Source: Cristatella mucedo (lineage: Eukaryota > Bryozoa > Phylactolaemata > Cristatellidae). From it: a stretch of 64,000 nucleotides of DNA. The DNA is taken from positions 494,001 through 558,000 of the forward strand of contig WPIO01000126.1 in NCBI GenBank assembly GCA_009760855.2, written 5' to 3'. The notes under the pieces were generated by a model. That model ran no database searches and was not told the DNA's origin. It saw nothing but the letters and a program-made list of their open reading frames with translations. This document shows positions 35,401 to 47,400 of this stretch, piece by piece. Position 1 is the stretch's first letter, and each line of letters starts with the position of its first letter. A program made the position numbers and the translations under genes.

Positions 35401-38400
35401 CTGATGAATAGCAGAGCTAGTAGCTAAAAGAGGACTAGCTTGCTCAGCTACGCGAATGACTAAGAGGCTTACATTGCCGGGATACAAAAGCTGTAGCAAG
35501 ATTAACACCGCACTATAATATGGTCTATCTATTTTTTTTTTATTGAGCATTAGAAAATGGAGAATAGTAGGACAAGCTAACTTGCCACTTGCTACATTGG
35601 TCGCCAATGACGAAAGTTCGAGAAAGTGTCAGCGTGTAATAGTGGACAAACTAACCCGCGATGCTGCCGCGTACGCTGACAAACGTCACACGCCTTAACT
35701 CGAGCAAGTTTTAGTGGCAAAGCAACGGCAGGACTGAGCAAAAAGGGAATGCAAAGCCTTCAAAAAAAGCACCGCGTGAACTGGGTAGTAGTACGAGACC
35801 GGTGTAAAACAGCAGGAGAACTATGGCGCTTTAATTTTTTTTACGGTGTACAGCGGGCGGCAATCAGGGCAGATAATGATAATACTGTCGGTCGGCGGTT
35901 GCCCCCTTTTCTTTTTTTCCCGGTGAGCCTGGAGCTCAGCCCGACGAGCCGACGGCACCGGCCCGAAGAGCGTCTTTCGACGCACCCGTACAAACAGACA
36001 GGAATGCGCACCCCTTCCGGAGAAACGCCTTATTTTTGGCATATCACAATTAGGGCTATAGCATTAATAAGAAATGGTAGCTCCGCCGCACCCCAATCTC
36101 AATCTGATTCACAGCAAAGCAATCGCCACCTAATCACTAAGCCAGGAGCTACTGTTTCTAGCAGCAGCCACGTGCCAATCATCAACGCGATAAATGTTGA
36201 CAGGCGCACCAAAACACGATAAACAGCATGAATAACACGGACATGCACAGGGTCAGCATGCAAGTGTGATTAGTGGCAGCATGCAACAGCGTCAGCACGC
36301 ATAAGAACATAAAGGACGAATCACAGGGACCCACTAAATGCTGTCATAAATAGGTATGTTTTTAAATTCTTTTCAAATATAATCAAGTCAGGGAATGTCG
36401 TGACGGAAGTCAGGAATGAGTTCCAGGCTTTGGGAGCATACGAACTAAAGGCTCGGTCTCCAAAGGAATTCAGTTGTTCGTACGAGGTATAGGTAAACAG
36501 TTGGTTTCCGAAAAGCGGGCGGTATGTTGCTTGGCCTGGTGAGGCAGTAGATCTGATAGGTAGCCTGGAGCAAATCGAAGTCGTGTTTGCTGTGGTGCAC
36601 GTCTCTCGAGACCCAGCTGAAAAGAATTCCCCTTTTGGCAGCTCTAAGCATGTCATCACCCTTGAAAAAAAATTCGAGCCCCTCCGGGAGCCGACACTCA
36701 GCGTGAACCCCAAAGCGCACAGCCCCTTAGCCGCCGAGTACGCGCCGAGACGCTGGCAGCAACGGCTACCTCATCGGACGTCTTTCTACGTCTTCCAAAG
36801 GTTTTTGGGACAACGCTGCGAGGCTCTGCGAGCGAAATCGTGATGGCGGCGAATTCAGCTGACTGTGGTAACGGCAAAAAGTTCTCCACCTGGGCGTCCT
36901 AGATAAAAAAAGACACGACTGCTAACGCGTTCTGCATTTCGCTGAATCGTCACGAGTAAAGTTCTAGCGATATTTTTTTAAGCAAACTGACAGCAGCAGC
37001 CTAGCGACTTCTCCACCGATGACAAATGCCTCGCAGCAGCGCGTCCCAGCCGCACAGCAAGTGGCCGGATCATGATAGCGGCGCACGCCCGCCGCGCAGG
37101 CAAGCTTAGCTCTGAGCTACCGGCGAGGCGTCCCCGTCTGCTAGTGCAGCTGCGCCCAATTCTCCTCATGGCGCTCGAGGGCTCCTCATAGCGAGCCCTC
37201 GAGCGGAGGGCGCCGCTGTCCAGCGTACCTCGGGCAGGAGTCCGTAATTAGTCTCGCCTGGAACCGGCGTGAAGTCGTGGATGTTACTCCAGTTGTTGTT
37301 AAAAACGCTCAGACCGGCTGCTTTGAACTGGTCTGAAAAAAACTAGGAAAATTCACTTTCGCCGTCCTTCTCGGCGACGTACTGAAAGAAGGCAGCGCAA
37401 AGATCCACATAAAATGCTATCTATCCTCGCGATCTGACAACGGTCGGTTGGCAGGCTTGAAACCGTCGATCAGAACCTACCGCAACCGTGCAGTTCACTG
37501 CGACAGTGCTAAAGTTGCATGCACATAGGAGCACAATATTTTCAGAGTTTAAAAAGGTCCTAAATTAAAAACTACAGGAGTACGGTATTCTCAGAATTTA
37601 ATGACCACCTATAGGTACCGGACACGCAATCTCAAAATTGGTTAGTTGGCTTCGGAGAGTTACACACTAGGGCTCGCGTCGCGAACTCGTCCCTCGTCCT
37701 TGACATTGAAGTGGACCGCTCTACGCCTCGGATACGGAGGCTAAGGTATGGTTGCCCTTCCTTGCAGCCGCGTTCTGTTACCGTGGGCGCAGATACGTTT
37801 AATGGCACAGCACCTACGGCTCGTTCGCCGCACTTCGTAGCGCCATGCTGCTTGACACGCGTCAGCCGGACTAGTTAGTACAAGCAATGTATCTGTGGTC
37901 TAAGGAATTTAGCTCAGAGGCCGCTACAGCGCGTCCGTAACGGCATCCACTTCTCGAGCATGCTTTCATTCATGCCACGTAGACAGCAAATATTTTCATA
38001 TAAACCCTAGCTTAACTGCTGACCAAAATGAAACACTAGCGTGGTCTCGTATAAGTGAAGTAATACAATCCGGAAATAGACGTCGTCATTATTCGGTTCC
38101 ACTTGATTAAAAGGTAGTGCGGCAGCTATATAATATTTTTTGTGTTCAGGTAAATGTACGACTGGAACCTAGCCGTCGAAAGTCAGGAGGGTGACCTCTC
38201 TCTCATAACTCTGTCGACATAAGCGAGCAAGGATGGCTCTCGCTACCACCGGCCCTCAGACACCGCGGCCTTTTTATTTTGTCTCTGAGCGTCGCGACGT
38301 TCCATTTGGCGCGTATTGGGTATGCTGTACCGCGACAGCGGACTACTCCGGCGGAAGCCGCTGAGGCGAAAACTAGCGGACCCACTTGTAGCAGCTGCTT

Positions 38401-41400
38401 CCAAGCCAGCGCGCTGGCCGTGCGGTCCGGTCCCGGGTTTCCTAAACGGCATCTGCCTGATCGCACAAACATAGCTGCGCGTGTTGCATTTTTCTTTAAA
38501 AATCGCGGACTAGGCAAGGACAGATGCTTAGCTTGCCAGGTCCTTAGGCAAGCAAAGCAATCGCTGTCTGCCACTTGAAGCTCCAATACCGTTCGGAAAA
38601 TGTCCGCTCAATAGGCTATGTACGCCTTTGTATGCCCTTCGCACGCCAGTGCATACTCTTGCCTTCGGCGAGCGATATTTGGCGCCGTTGGGCGACGTCT
38701 CGGCGCTCCGAGGAGCGATCCCGCGGGCATGCAGCTGACGCCAGCTACAGTCGGTCTGTATTTTGGGGGAAAAGACGCGCCAGTTCCACGAGCAGCAGGG
38801 CTTTTAGGGGATGTGCCCTCTCGAATTGTCCCCCCCCCCCAACAGCAGCAATGGCGAAGGCCCGGTGGCGTATCGTTTGCCCAACGAGCGGCCGTGAACG
38901 TCGCTGCGGTCCGTGGCCGTACCGGCTCCACCCGTATAGCGTGCGACTTTGGCTAACCTGGCACAAAGTGCAACCGGCTCTGCTTGGCAATGAACTTTGA
39001 CGAGGCTTCTTTGGACTAATCGCTGAAGCAAACGGAATCTTGCAGCAGCAAATAAGCACAGCTGGGTCATCAGGTCTATAAAAAACAGCCGACTATGGGA
39101 GCGAACCCAACTGTGCAGCAGCCTGCTGCAGCTGCGTGCTCCTCTCGCCGGCCCACGCCGAAATCTCGCCGCACTCGATCATACGCTGCTTAGCGCATCG
39201 CTCAGGGCGTCGTCGACTCCACCGAGTTTCGCCTTGTGTAGCTCTCAAGCCCGGGGCTCGAGCCCGTATCGCGAACTGCCAGGAAGAGCCTCGAACGGGG
39301 GAGGGGCTTTAGGGAAATGAAGCCGCCCCAGAAGCTGCCCAGAGCCAGCAGGGTACACCGCTTTCGGGCCGTCGTTCTTGTAGTTCGTATGTACGTGTGT
39401 ATGCATGTATTGTATGCCGGCTCCTTTGATGAGCCTGTGATGTGGTCTGGACACAGGCCGGTAACCCGCTGGTGGCTAGATGGTGGATTCACCATCAGGG
39501 TCGGCAGGTGCACTGCTTTGGTCCGCCTTTGATGTGGCACGAACCAGCCGGTGGCCAGATGGTGGATTCACAATCAGGGTCGGGCGGTGCACAGTTGTGG
39601 TCGACGAATCAGGGGAGTCGACCAGGGGGAGAGGCGCAGAGAGGAAGTTAACGCACGGCGGAGCAGTTGGGGCTCTCTCGCTGGGAGTGAGAAGTGCTGC
39701 TGGTGAATAAACGATTTGAGAACTTTAGTTCTCTAGCACTACCGTAAGTAAACGCCCTGAGACCTCTCTCTGGGGTGGTGAGGGGGCGAGGCTACCGCAA
39801 TTGACAAGAGGACCATCGGGCTGCGAAAAGACTCTCTCGAGGCTTGCAAGGCAATGCATTCGCTGTGCGACTTTAAATTCGGTCACCAGAGAGAGGGCTG
39901 ACATCGATTTAGGCCTGAAGACCTGTCCGACAGCTGCGACACACTGACAGCTGTTTATCAGCCTGAATAGAACTTCATCTAGAGATTACTTGCTTTCTAT
40001 TAGGAAAACAACCTGCTGATCAGGTACAACGATTTCCGATATGGTCACCAGCCCGCTTTCCTGAAATTCGGCTAGAGATTACTTGCTCACTATTAGGAGA
40101 CCAACCTGCTGCTTAGGTCTCACGATTTTCCAAAATAGTCACCAGCCCACTTTCCTGTCGCTTCCTAGCTGTAAACAGCTTTTGCTCGCCTTGTAGAATA
40201 TAAAGCAGAAAGCTATTACGAACACACGTGGAGTTATTCATGAGGTATGTGTAATACTGAGTGCTGTCGTGTTCAACTATCGCCTGCATATCTGCATGCA
40301 TTGGAGCAGCTCTGTGCATGTCACCTCTAACCATGCTATGCTTGTAGACATTGATTATGCTACCACTAACCATTCGATCATGCTTCCTTTGCAGCATATT
40401 GTAGCGCCTTGCTGGCTTGGCTTAATTTTAGCGAGAACAAGAGCTGTTCGGCGGCGGGCAAGAACTCCTTTGTCCTGGAGCAGTGAGCCGGAGAGAAGCG
40501 CCAGTGCGATTAGAGAGCAAGAGCTTAAGAGCGAGCCAGGAAGCTGAGACCAGCGGTGGCGATTCGGCCTTTAGAATTGGTTTGATATCCACGAGAGCTG
40601 CTGATGTTGGCTGACCTGTCAAACTCGGCCATAACTCTGTCCAAAAAGAATCGTCTGGATCCTATTCGGCATTCAAGCTGGACAGGGGTGCCCTTCCAGT
40701 GGCCTAGCGACGGTATTAATTCCTTACCGTAATGGGCCACGGTGTCGGGCCCAATACCACTAAGCTCTTGCCCCAGTGTCACAGCCAGGTATTTAAGAGT
40801 CGAGCAACGCTCGATTTTTTGTCTTTTGCACGGCTCCTCTCTTCGGCCTCGCTTCGACGCCGTCGAACTCGTCTCTCTGAAAGCGAGGGAGGAGGGCGGG
40901 CGGTTCGCCGGCGATTGACGGGCCAGGACGAGACAGCGCTAGGAGGATTCGGTGGACTCCGCCGAATATGGTCGTATCTAGCCCGAGCTAGCATTTTGTG
41001 TTTTGTGTGTTCGCGCTCGAACGTGGTCTCGGCATAAGGATTTGCCAGTGCGAGCTAGACGTAGTTGGCGTGGTGGGTGAGATATTCCGTTGGTTCGGGC
41101 TCTTTCATCTATTTGGGCGTTCCCCCTAGAGACGCGGGTAGCCTAAGTGCGGAGACGTGTTAACTCCGTAAGAGTGCTTGGTGTAGTGCATGGGGTATTC
41201 CTGCCGAAAGGTGGAGGCGGAGCCCTAGTTCTCCAGTCAAGGTCTAGGCTCCGGTTCGGGCTCCTCGCCTCATTCGGGTCGTTCCCCACAATAGACTTAG
41301 GTAGCCTAAGTTCGGGGGACGTATTCCCTCCGAAAGAGTGTGCTGTTGAGAGCGTGTGAAGAGTGTGGAGATAAAACTGAGCTAGACGCGAAGCGACTTT

Positions 41401-44400
41401 GTTCGCTTGCGAATAAAGCTCAGTAAAGTCCCCAATTTGTGTGTCTCGCTTTCCGATTCACGCCGCGGACTCACGACCCCCTTTAGTAACGATAAGTAGG
41501 TCAGCGCCAGAAACGCTCGTTTCGTGGTGGTCTGCTTATTTCGCGTAGACGCGAACCGAACGGCATTAGGCGCTAGGGTTTCGCCGATAGGTAAGCGGCA
41601 GGTTAAGCCTACTCCGCCAAGCCTTCGGCGTTACAATATGTAAAGTGCCTAGAAAGAGATTAGGTTCTCTTAGGGCGCTATACAAATATGTAATAAAAAT
41701 TAAAATAACGAATTTGATATATAGCACCCTCAGAGAACTCAATTTCTTTCTAGGCCCTTTACATTTGCTGCAAAGGAAGCACGATCGTATTATTATTATT
41801 ATTATTCCTACATGACTCGCCAGCCGTCTTCGGTGCGCTACTTTCACCAGTCCTCAGCCGAAATGCAGCTGTGATGTCTTGCACCCGTAATTTGAGCTGC
41901 ATTTCGGGCTAAACACTTATATTCTGTAGCCGCGCGGGTGCTCCTCGAGCGGCAGCCGGTCTCATTCAGCAGACCTGCCACCCGTGGTGCTCCACGGGGC
42001 CCTGCTCTCGGTCAGCTGCCGTTCTCCATTTTCCCAGTGCATAATGAGAGAGTGACTCATGCCTCCTGCCTCAGCTATCCTTTTTATAATTTCGTCATGC
42101 AGCAGTACTTGCCACGCAAGCATTCAGAAGCCACCGTAAAACGTGATGCCAGAATTTCGGACATTGTCAGCTGGATGACGACCCATGTGAAGTAAATTAT
42201 TGCAACATTGAACTACTCCCCATAGGTAATGCCAAGCGCATGGGAGGGCGTTAAAAAAAGTGACATACACATGTCGTTCTCCTAATTGGAGGAGCCGTTG
42301 TGCAATTGTCGTCGAGTGCTCGTAATTTAGGTGTCCACCCAGACTCGACTGCTTGATGATTAGAAGTTGCACTAAGAAGATCGCCTCAACGGCATGCCAT
42401 CTTGTTCGACTCCTACCCACAATTAGGGGCCACGTACCACAATGGCTGTCTAAAGACGAAGGCAGCTTCTCGTCTCCCTTTTTAGGCTACTGCAACAAAG
42501 AATTGGCAGGGCTGCTCAAAAAGCCAGCAAGCTACTATTGTCCGTGCTGAGTAAGGCCGAGAGGTTGGTCATTAAATCCACGAAGCTCATTCACGAGTTC
42601 CCTTTGCTAAAGGGTAGAAATGGTTGGTCAGAGGACCAAAAGAAAAATGGTTCCTTTCATCGATAGGCCTGCTGTGCTTAGCTGACTGAGCTACTCCAAC
42701 CATTTCAGCTGTCCTCCATCTGCCCTCAGATCCTCAGGACAATAAACTAATTGCCCCTTTCTTTCACTCGAGCCATCCGGCTATACAATTGCCACATTAT
42801 ATTTTCGTGACCCCCTGCACGTAGTACCCCTAACAAATTAACTGCTAATCCTAACAATTACCAGTTGTTTGTAGCTGTAGCCCACCCAGCAAGACGGCTA
42901 GAAGCGCTCAACCACGGCTTCGCACTGTCTACTGATAGGTTTCATACAAGTTTATTATCAAGACTGCGAACCCCTTGATTAAAAAATTCCAATTTTTCCC
43001 ATCCGTAGCAAAGCAAAAGTAAGAGAGCTATGCCTATAGCAACTCAGGCACCCGACCATTCGGCCGTTTAGATCTCACTCAAGCAACCAATCACTCGGTT
43101 GTTTAGACCTCATTCAGGCTCATACCTTCTGGGTGGTTTAGACCACCCTCAAGTACGAAACCACGTAGTTGTTTAGGCCTCCCTCAGGCAACCAACTAAT
43201 CGGCTGTTTCAAGTACATTGGGTTTGAATGGAAAGAAGCATATCGGTTGGTTATTCAGTTAAGATCATGCAACGTCCGATGCCAACCGGTTATACTCACT
43301 CAGGGTCATGTCAAAGCCCACCTTGAAAAAATCTGTGCTGATGACCTTGCTGGTGGACACCATTTAGCAGCAAACCAGCATCGGAGGCAGAGCAAGTACC
43401 GTATTTTTACAATAAGTCGCACTTCTTGCTTTTTTAGCAATACTATTTTTCAATATAAACTTTTCAAAAAATTGTGTCCATAAATTTAAGGTGCAATTTA
43501 TATTCATAAAAATATGGTAAATAGGGCTGCACGGTCTTTTGAAATCTGGCTAGCCTGTGGCAGAGAAGATCAGAGCTAGTTTGGCCCAGCGGTTAAGGTG
43601 CTCGCCCTCACCAGGGTCTGGCTACGGTCGTGGGCTCGAGCCTCGAGGCATAAGTGAAGAGCCTGAATAGAGATTAAGTTCTCTTAGGGTGCTATACAAA
43701 TGAATTATAATAATATTCAGCTGATGGCCAGTTGCTCGTGGACAGAGAAAACAATGTGCTACCATTACTAGTAGAGCACAGAGGCAACAAGGCATCCAAT
43801 CTTCATCACTGAGCACAAATGGCACTGGCTTCGTACTTGGCCTCTCGGCAGTGGTATCGGCAGCAACATTTACAGAAGCAGCAGCCGGCAGGGCTGCAAC
43901 TCCTGTGGCACCTCACACAGGTCACTCACCCGCAAGCTGACCGTAATAGTACTGGAAGCAGCCGAATCTGATCGACGTGGTCGCTTCGATGATGGGTTGT
44001 GTAACACAGCTAAGGAACACGTCCAGCTTTCTGCAATCGCGAGTTCTGAATTGCTGACATGCCAGCACCAGCTTGCAGTCAGTGCAGTCCCTCACGAAGA
44101 TGCTGTAGGCAAGGACAAGAGAGAAAATAAAGAGAACGACCGGAAAGAGAACAGTTAATAAATAATCGGTCACTTGCCTGACTGCCATTATGGCATCAGC
44201 AGTTCTAATGCTTAACATTTGCCTACCACTTCACCATTCAATCAAGGCCAACTGTTCAAAAGAAGTCAAAACGAAAGCCTCGTCAAACAGATGGCATAGT
44301 CTAACATCTAGGCAGGCTCTAGCTTAGCTACCGGTCAGTTGCTGTCGCACCCAGATTTCTAGATGGAAATGCAGGTAGACCTAGAGCAAAACACTAATAA

Positions 44401-47400
44401 ACTGTATCATAGCTCATGGTATTTCTCCTGGTTGAACTGATGTATCTGTGACCTTGGAGAAACACGGATAGCAATAAAGGTCGTTGAACCAGCGCATGCA
44501 AAATATACAGAGGTAAGATTAAAGTCTATACACAGGGTCGGCAATGTAGAAGGTTTCTGGATGAAAAATGGAATAAGTACTTACTCAATTAGAAAAAGGT
44601 TAATTAAAACCGAAAGAAAAGAGTAGGTTACTGCACTTGCCATGAAGTGCAGCCGTACAGAATCTTGAGGGCTAGACGTGCAGGCAGATGGTACCGACGA
44701 AGGGGTTTGGTGCTGGCTGTGCTACAGGGCTGGAATGCAATGCACAAGGGGGTGCCAGGAGAGTCTCGCGCTCTAGCTGCAAACACCAAAAGGGGCAACG
44801 TAAAAATAAAGAAAGCTTAAAATTAAAGCACTCAAAGCAATCTCTTGCAAGATGTATTTTAGCACACAGGGAAGATCGTTGTAAAAGCTATAAGTCAATA
44901 ATGTACACACTCTAACAAATGTGACAGTGTGTGGTATTATCTAACGGAGTGAACATTTGCAAAGGTCTAGCGAGTAGATTCAGCATGGGCTGCAGGGGCA
45001 ATTAGACACACCGATGCTAGGACATTCAGGATTAGTGGAGACGTGCAGGTCGAGGACAGCAGAAGCCTTCCATTGGGGAATGCAGCACAGACTTTACATA
45101 GTAATAATATATTTGATATAGTGCCTTCAGAGAACTCGGCCTCTTTCTAGGTACTTTACATTTGGTACAAAGGAAGCACGATCGAATGGTTAATGATAGC
45201 ATGCTCAATGACAACAAGCATAACATGGTTAGGGGTTACATGTTCAGGATAAGCATGCAAATGTGGTTAGTGGTAGCATGCACAGTGTCAGCATGCATAA
45301 GCATGTAAAGGACAAATCGAGTGGACCCACTAAATGTGGTACTCCAGTCTAAATAAGCCCGAATTTTAGCAATAATATGTAGCTGAAAGTAGGCAGACTT
45401 GACTGCGGAGCTGATGTGGTAGTCTGAGGACAGGTCACTTTGGAACCGGGCACCTGGATGTCATGCATTCAACAGGAGATATGCTGGCAGGGCCGATTTT
45501 GAGCCTAGCCGTTCCAATTTCTGAATCACACTTGGTTTGCCCATAACTAGTAAGTTGGTTTCATCATCATTCAATTTAAGAACGTTTGCTGCCATCCAGG
45601 TGCATATGTCATCAATACATGCAGCAAGGGAGTTGAGAGAATTCGATGTGCTGGAGGGCTGGGAGGGATCAAAGCAAAGGTGCAAATGATTGTCATCTGC
45701 ATAGAAGTGAAAGCCTAGGTTATGCCTGGCAATCACATCAGCAAGAAGGAGAGCATGAACCGTGAAAAGAACCGGACCAAGCAGAGAGCGTTGAGGTACC
45801 CCATACTTCAGAGGCTAATCGGATTATCCTTGTCCAAGCACATCAATATTCTGGAGTCTCCCACTGAGACAGGACCTGAATCATTGCAGTGCAATGCCAG
45901 CGATGCCCAGGCGAGATGTGAGGCGCTCAAGAAGGACTTGGTAGTCGATAGTATCAAAAGCTGCCGAATGATCGAGCAAAACAAGCAGAGAAACTCTACC
46001 CATGTCTGCATTCCTAAGTAGGTCGTTATACACCCGAAGCAATACTGACTCTGAGGAGTGATTAACTCTAAAACCAGACTGGAACTTACTAGCAAGGTTC
46101 GAAGTTTCAGTATATGAGTTCAGCTGGTCTGCCACTACTCTTTCCAGTGTCTTTGATAAGAAAACGGTAGAAAGGAGACTGGGCAGAAGTTGCTCAAGTT
46201 CTCTTGGTCTAGTATTGCTTTTTTGAGTAGTGGCCTGACTACAGCCTTCTTGAATGGTACTGGGACATGAGCTGAGGTTAATGACATACATATGATGTTA
46301 GTTATGCATGGCAGCAGCAGATCTATGCATCGTAGAAGCAGGAATGTGGGAATAGGGTATAGAGGACTGACCGTCTTCTTTGATTGGGATATGTGCTTCA
46401 GAACGAGGTCACTAGTGGCCCCCTTGAAAGTAGAAATGAAGGTGCTGCATGGAATTGAGGCACGTGATTCCAGGGGATGCTGCCATCTTGGGGATGGACT
46501 CCCTGATCTTGTCTATCTTGTTGACAAAGAAGCTAGAGAAGCGATCAGCTAGATCATTCCAAGGATCATTAGGTAAGGAGCTAACTTGGGAGTAGTTAAG
46601 GAGAGGGTTGATCGTAGACATAATAATAATAATAATAATAATGCACTTGATAAAGCGCCCTCAGAGAACCTAATCTCTTTCTAGGCGCTTTACATTTGCT
46701 GCAAAGGGAAATGCAATTGAATGGTAAGTAAAATCGTGCTTGAAAAACAAACAAAATAAATAATTTGGTTATACATCAGCATTTTTGAATTGTGCATCTG
46801 TGAATCAACAATGTTTTACAGAAGCTAGGCTTGGCCTTTGCTAAAATTGATTGGTACTATCTACAGTAGTCCTCATATGCCTGTCGATTGACAGTCAGTC
46901 GTCCGATGCCGTCTTGCTTGCAAACGATTCCGTGTCTCTAGAGTTCGATGCCGTCTCTCTTGGGATTGTAGCTGTCACTCTTGAGAAATCTCTTACATGC
47001 TTTTTTCAAGCTTGTATGTAGTAGACCTAGCAAGTTTGATGTCTGTGGTAAATTATAGGCTGTCTGAGCGAGGGCGAACAATGTGCTCAGTCAGAGGTAC
47101 CAACATGCCGAGTATGTCAGCTAGTGGAGTGCTGGACCAATCTACCAATGGTGACAAGTCAGAAGGGGGATTGAGCAGCAGAGGCGAAGCAGATAATCTC
47201 GCACGGACAGCATCGATGTCAATGGTCTTTAGGTTTTGCGATTTACAGGCGATTAATGCTATGCAACTGGTATAGGCATCCACTCCGATTGCCTAACTGC
47301 AGTCCAGTGATCATCACGAAAACTCATTAACCAAGCGATGTATGTAATTTAATGTCCCTTTGTCTGTAACTCCTCAAAGCCACAAAGACTATGTAGATGT

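Larger units (their letters stand above)
33268..35985. other. RP2 intron 7
   Basis: Holds a LINE-tailed SINE (34575-34715), fragments of the second SINE family (34725-34795 and 35240-35370) and an A+T-only stretch at about 34870-34995. The G+C-rich open frames at 33240-34560 match nothing recognised. Confidence 0.65.
37333..43929. other. RP2 intron 4
   Basis: 6.6 kb. Contains a LINE 3' end (40255-41695) split by a solo LTR, a second LINE 3' end on the other strand (41715-41795) and a SINE (43577-43712). The region 37333-40250 shows no recognised gene or repeat; its G+C-rich frames at 38200-39070 on both strands match nothing known. Confidence 0.7.
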
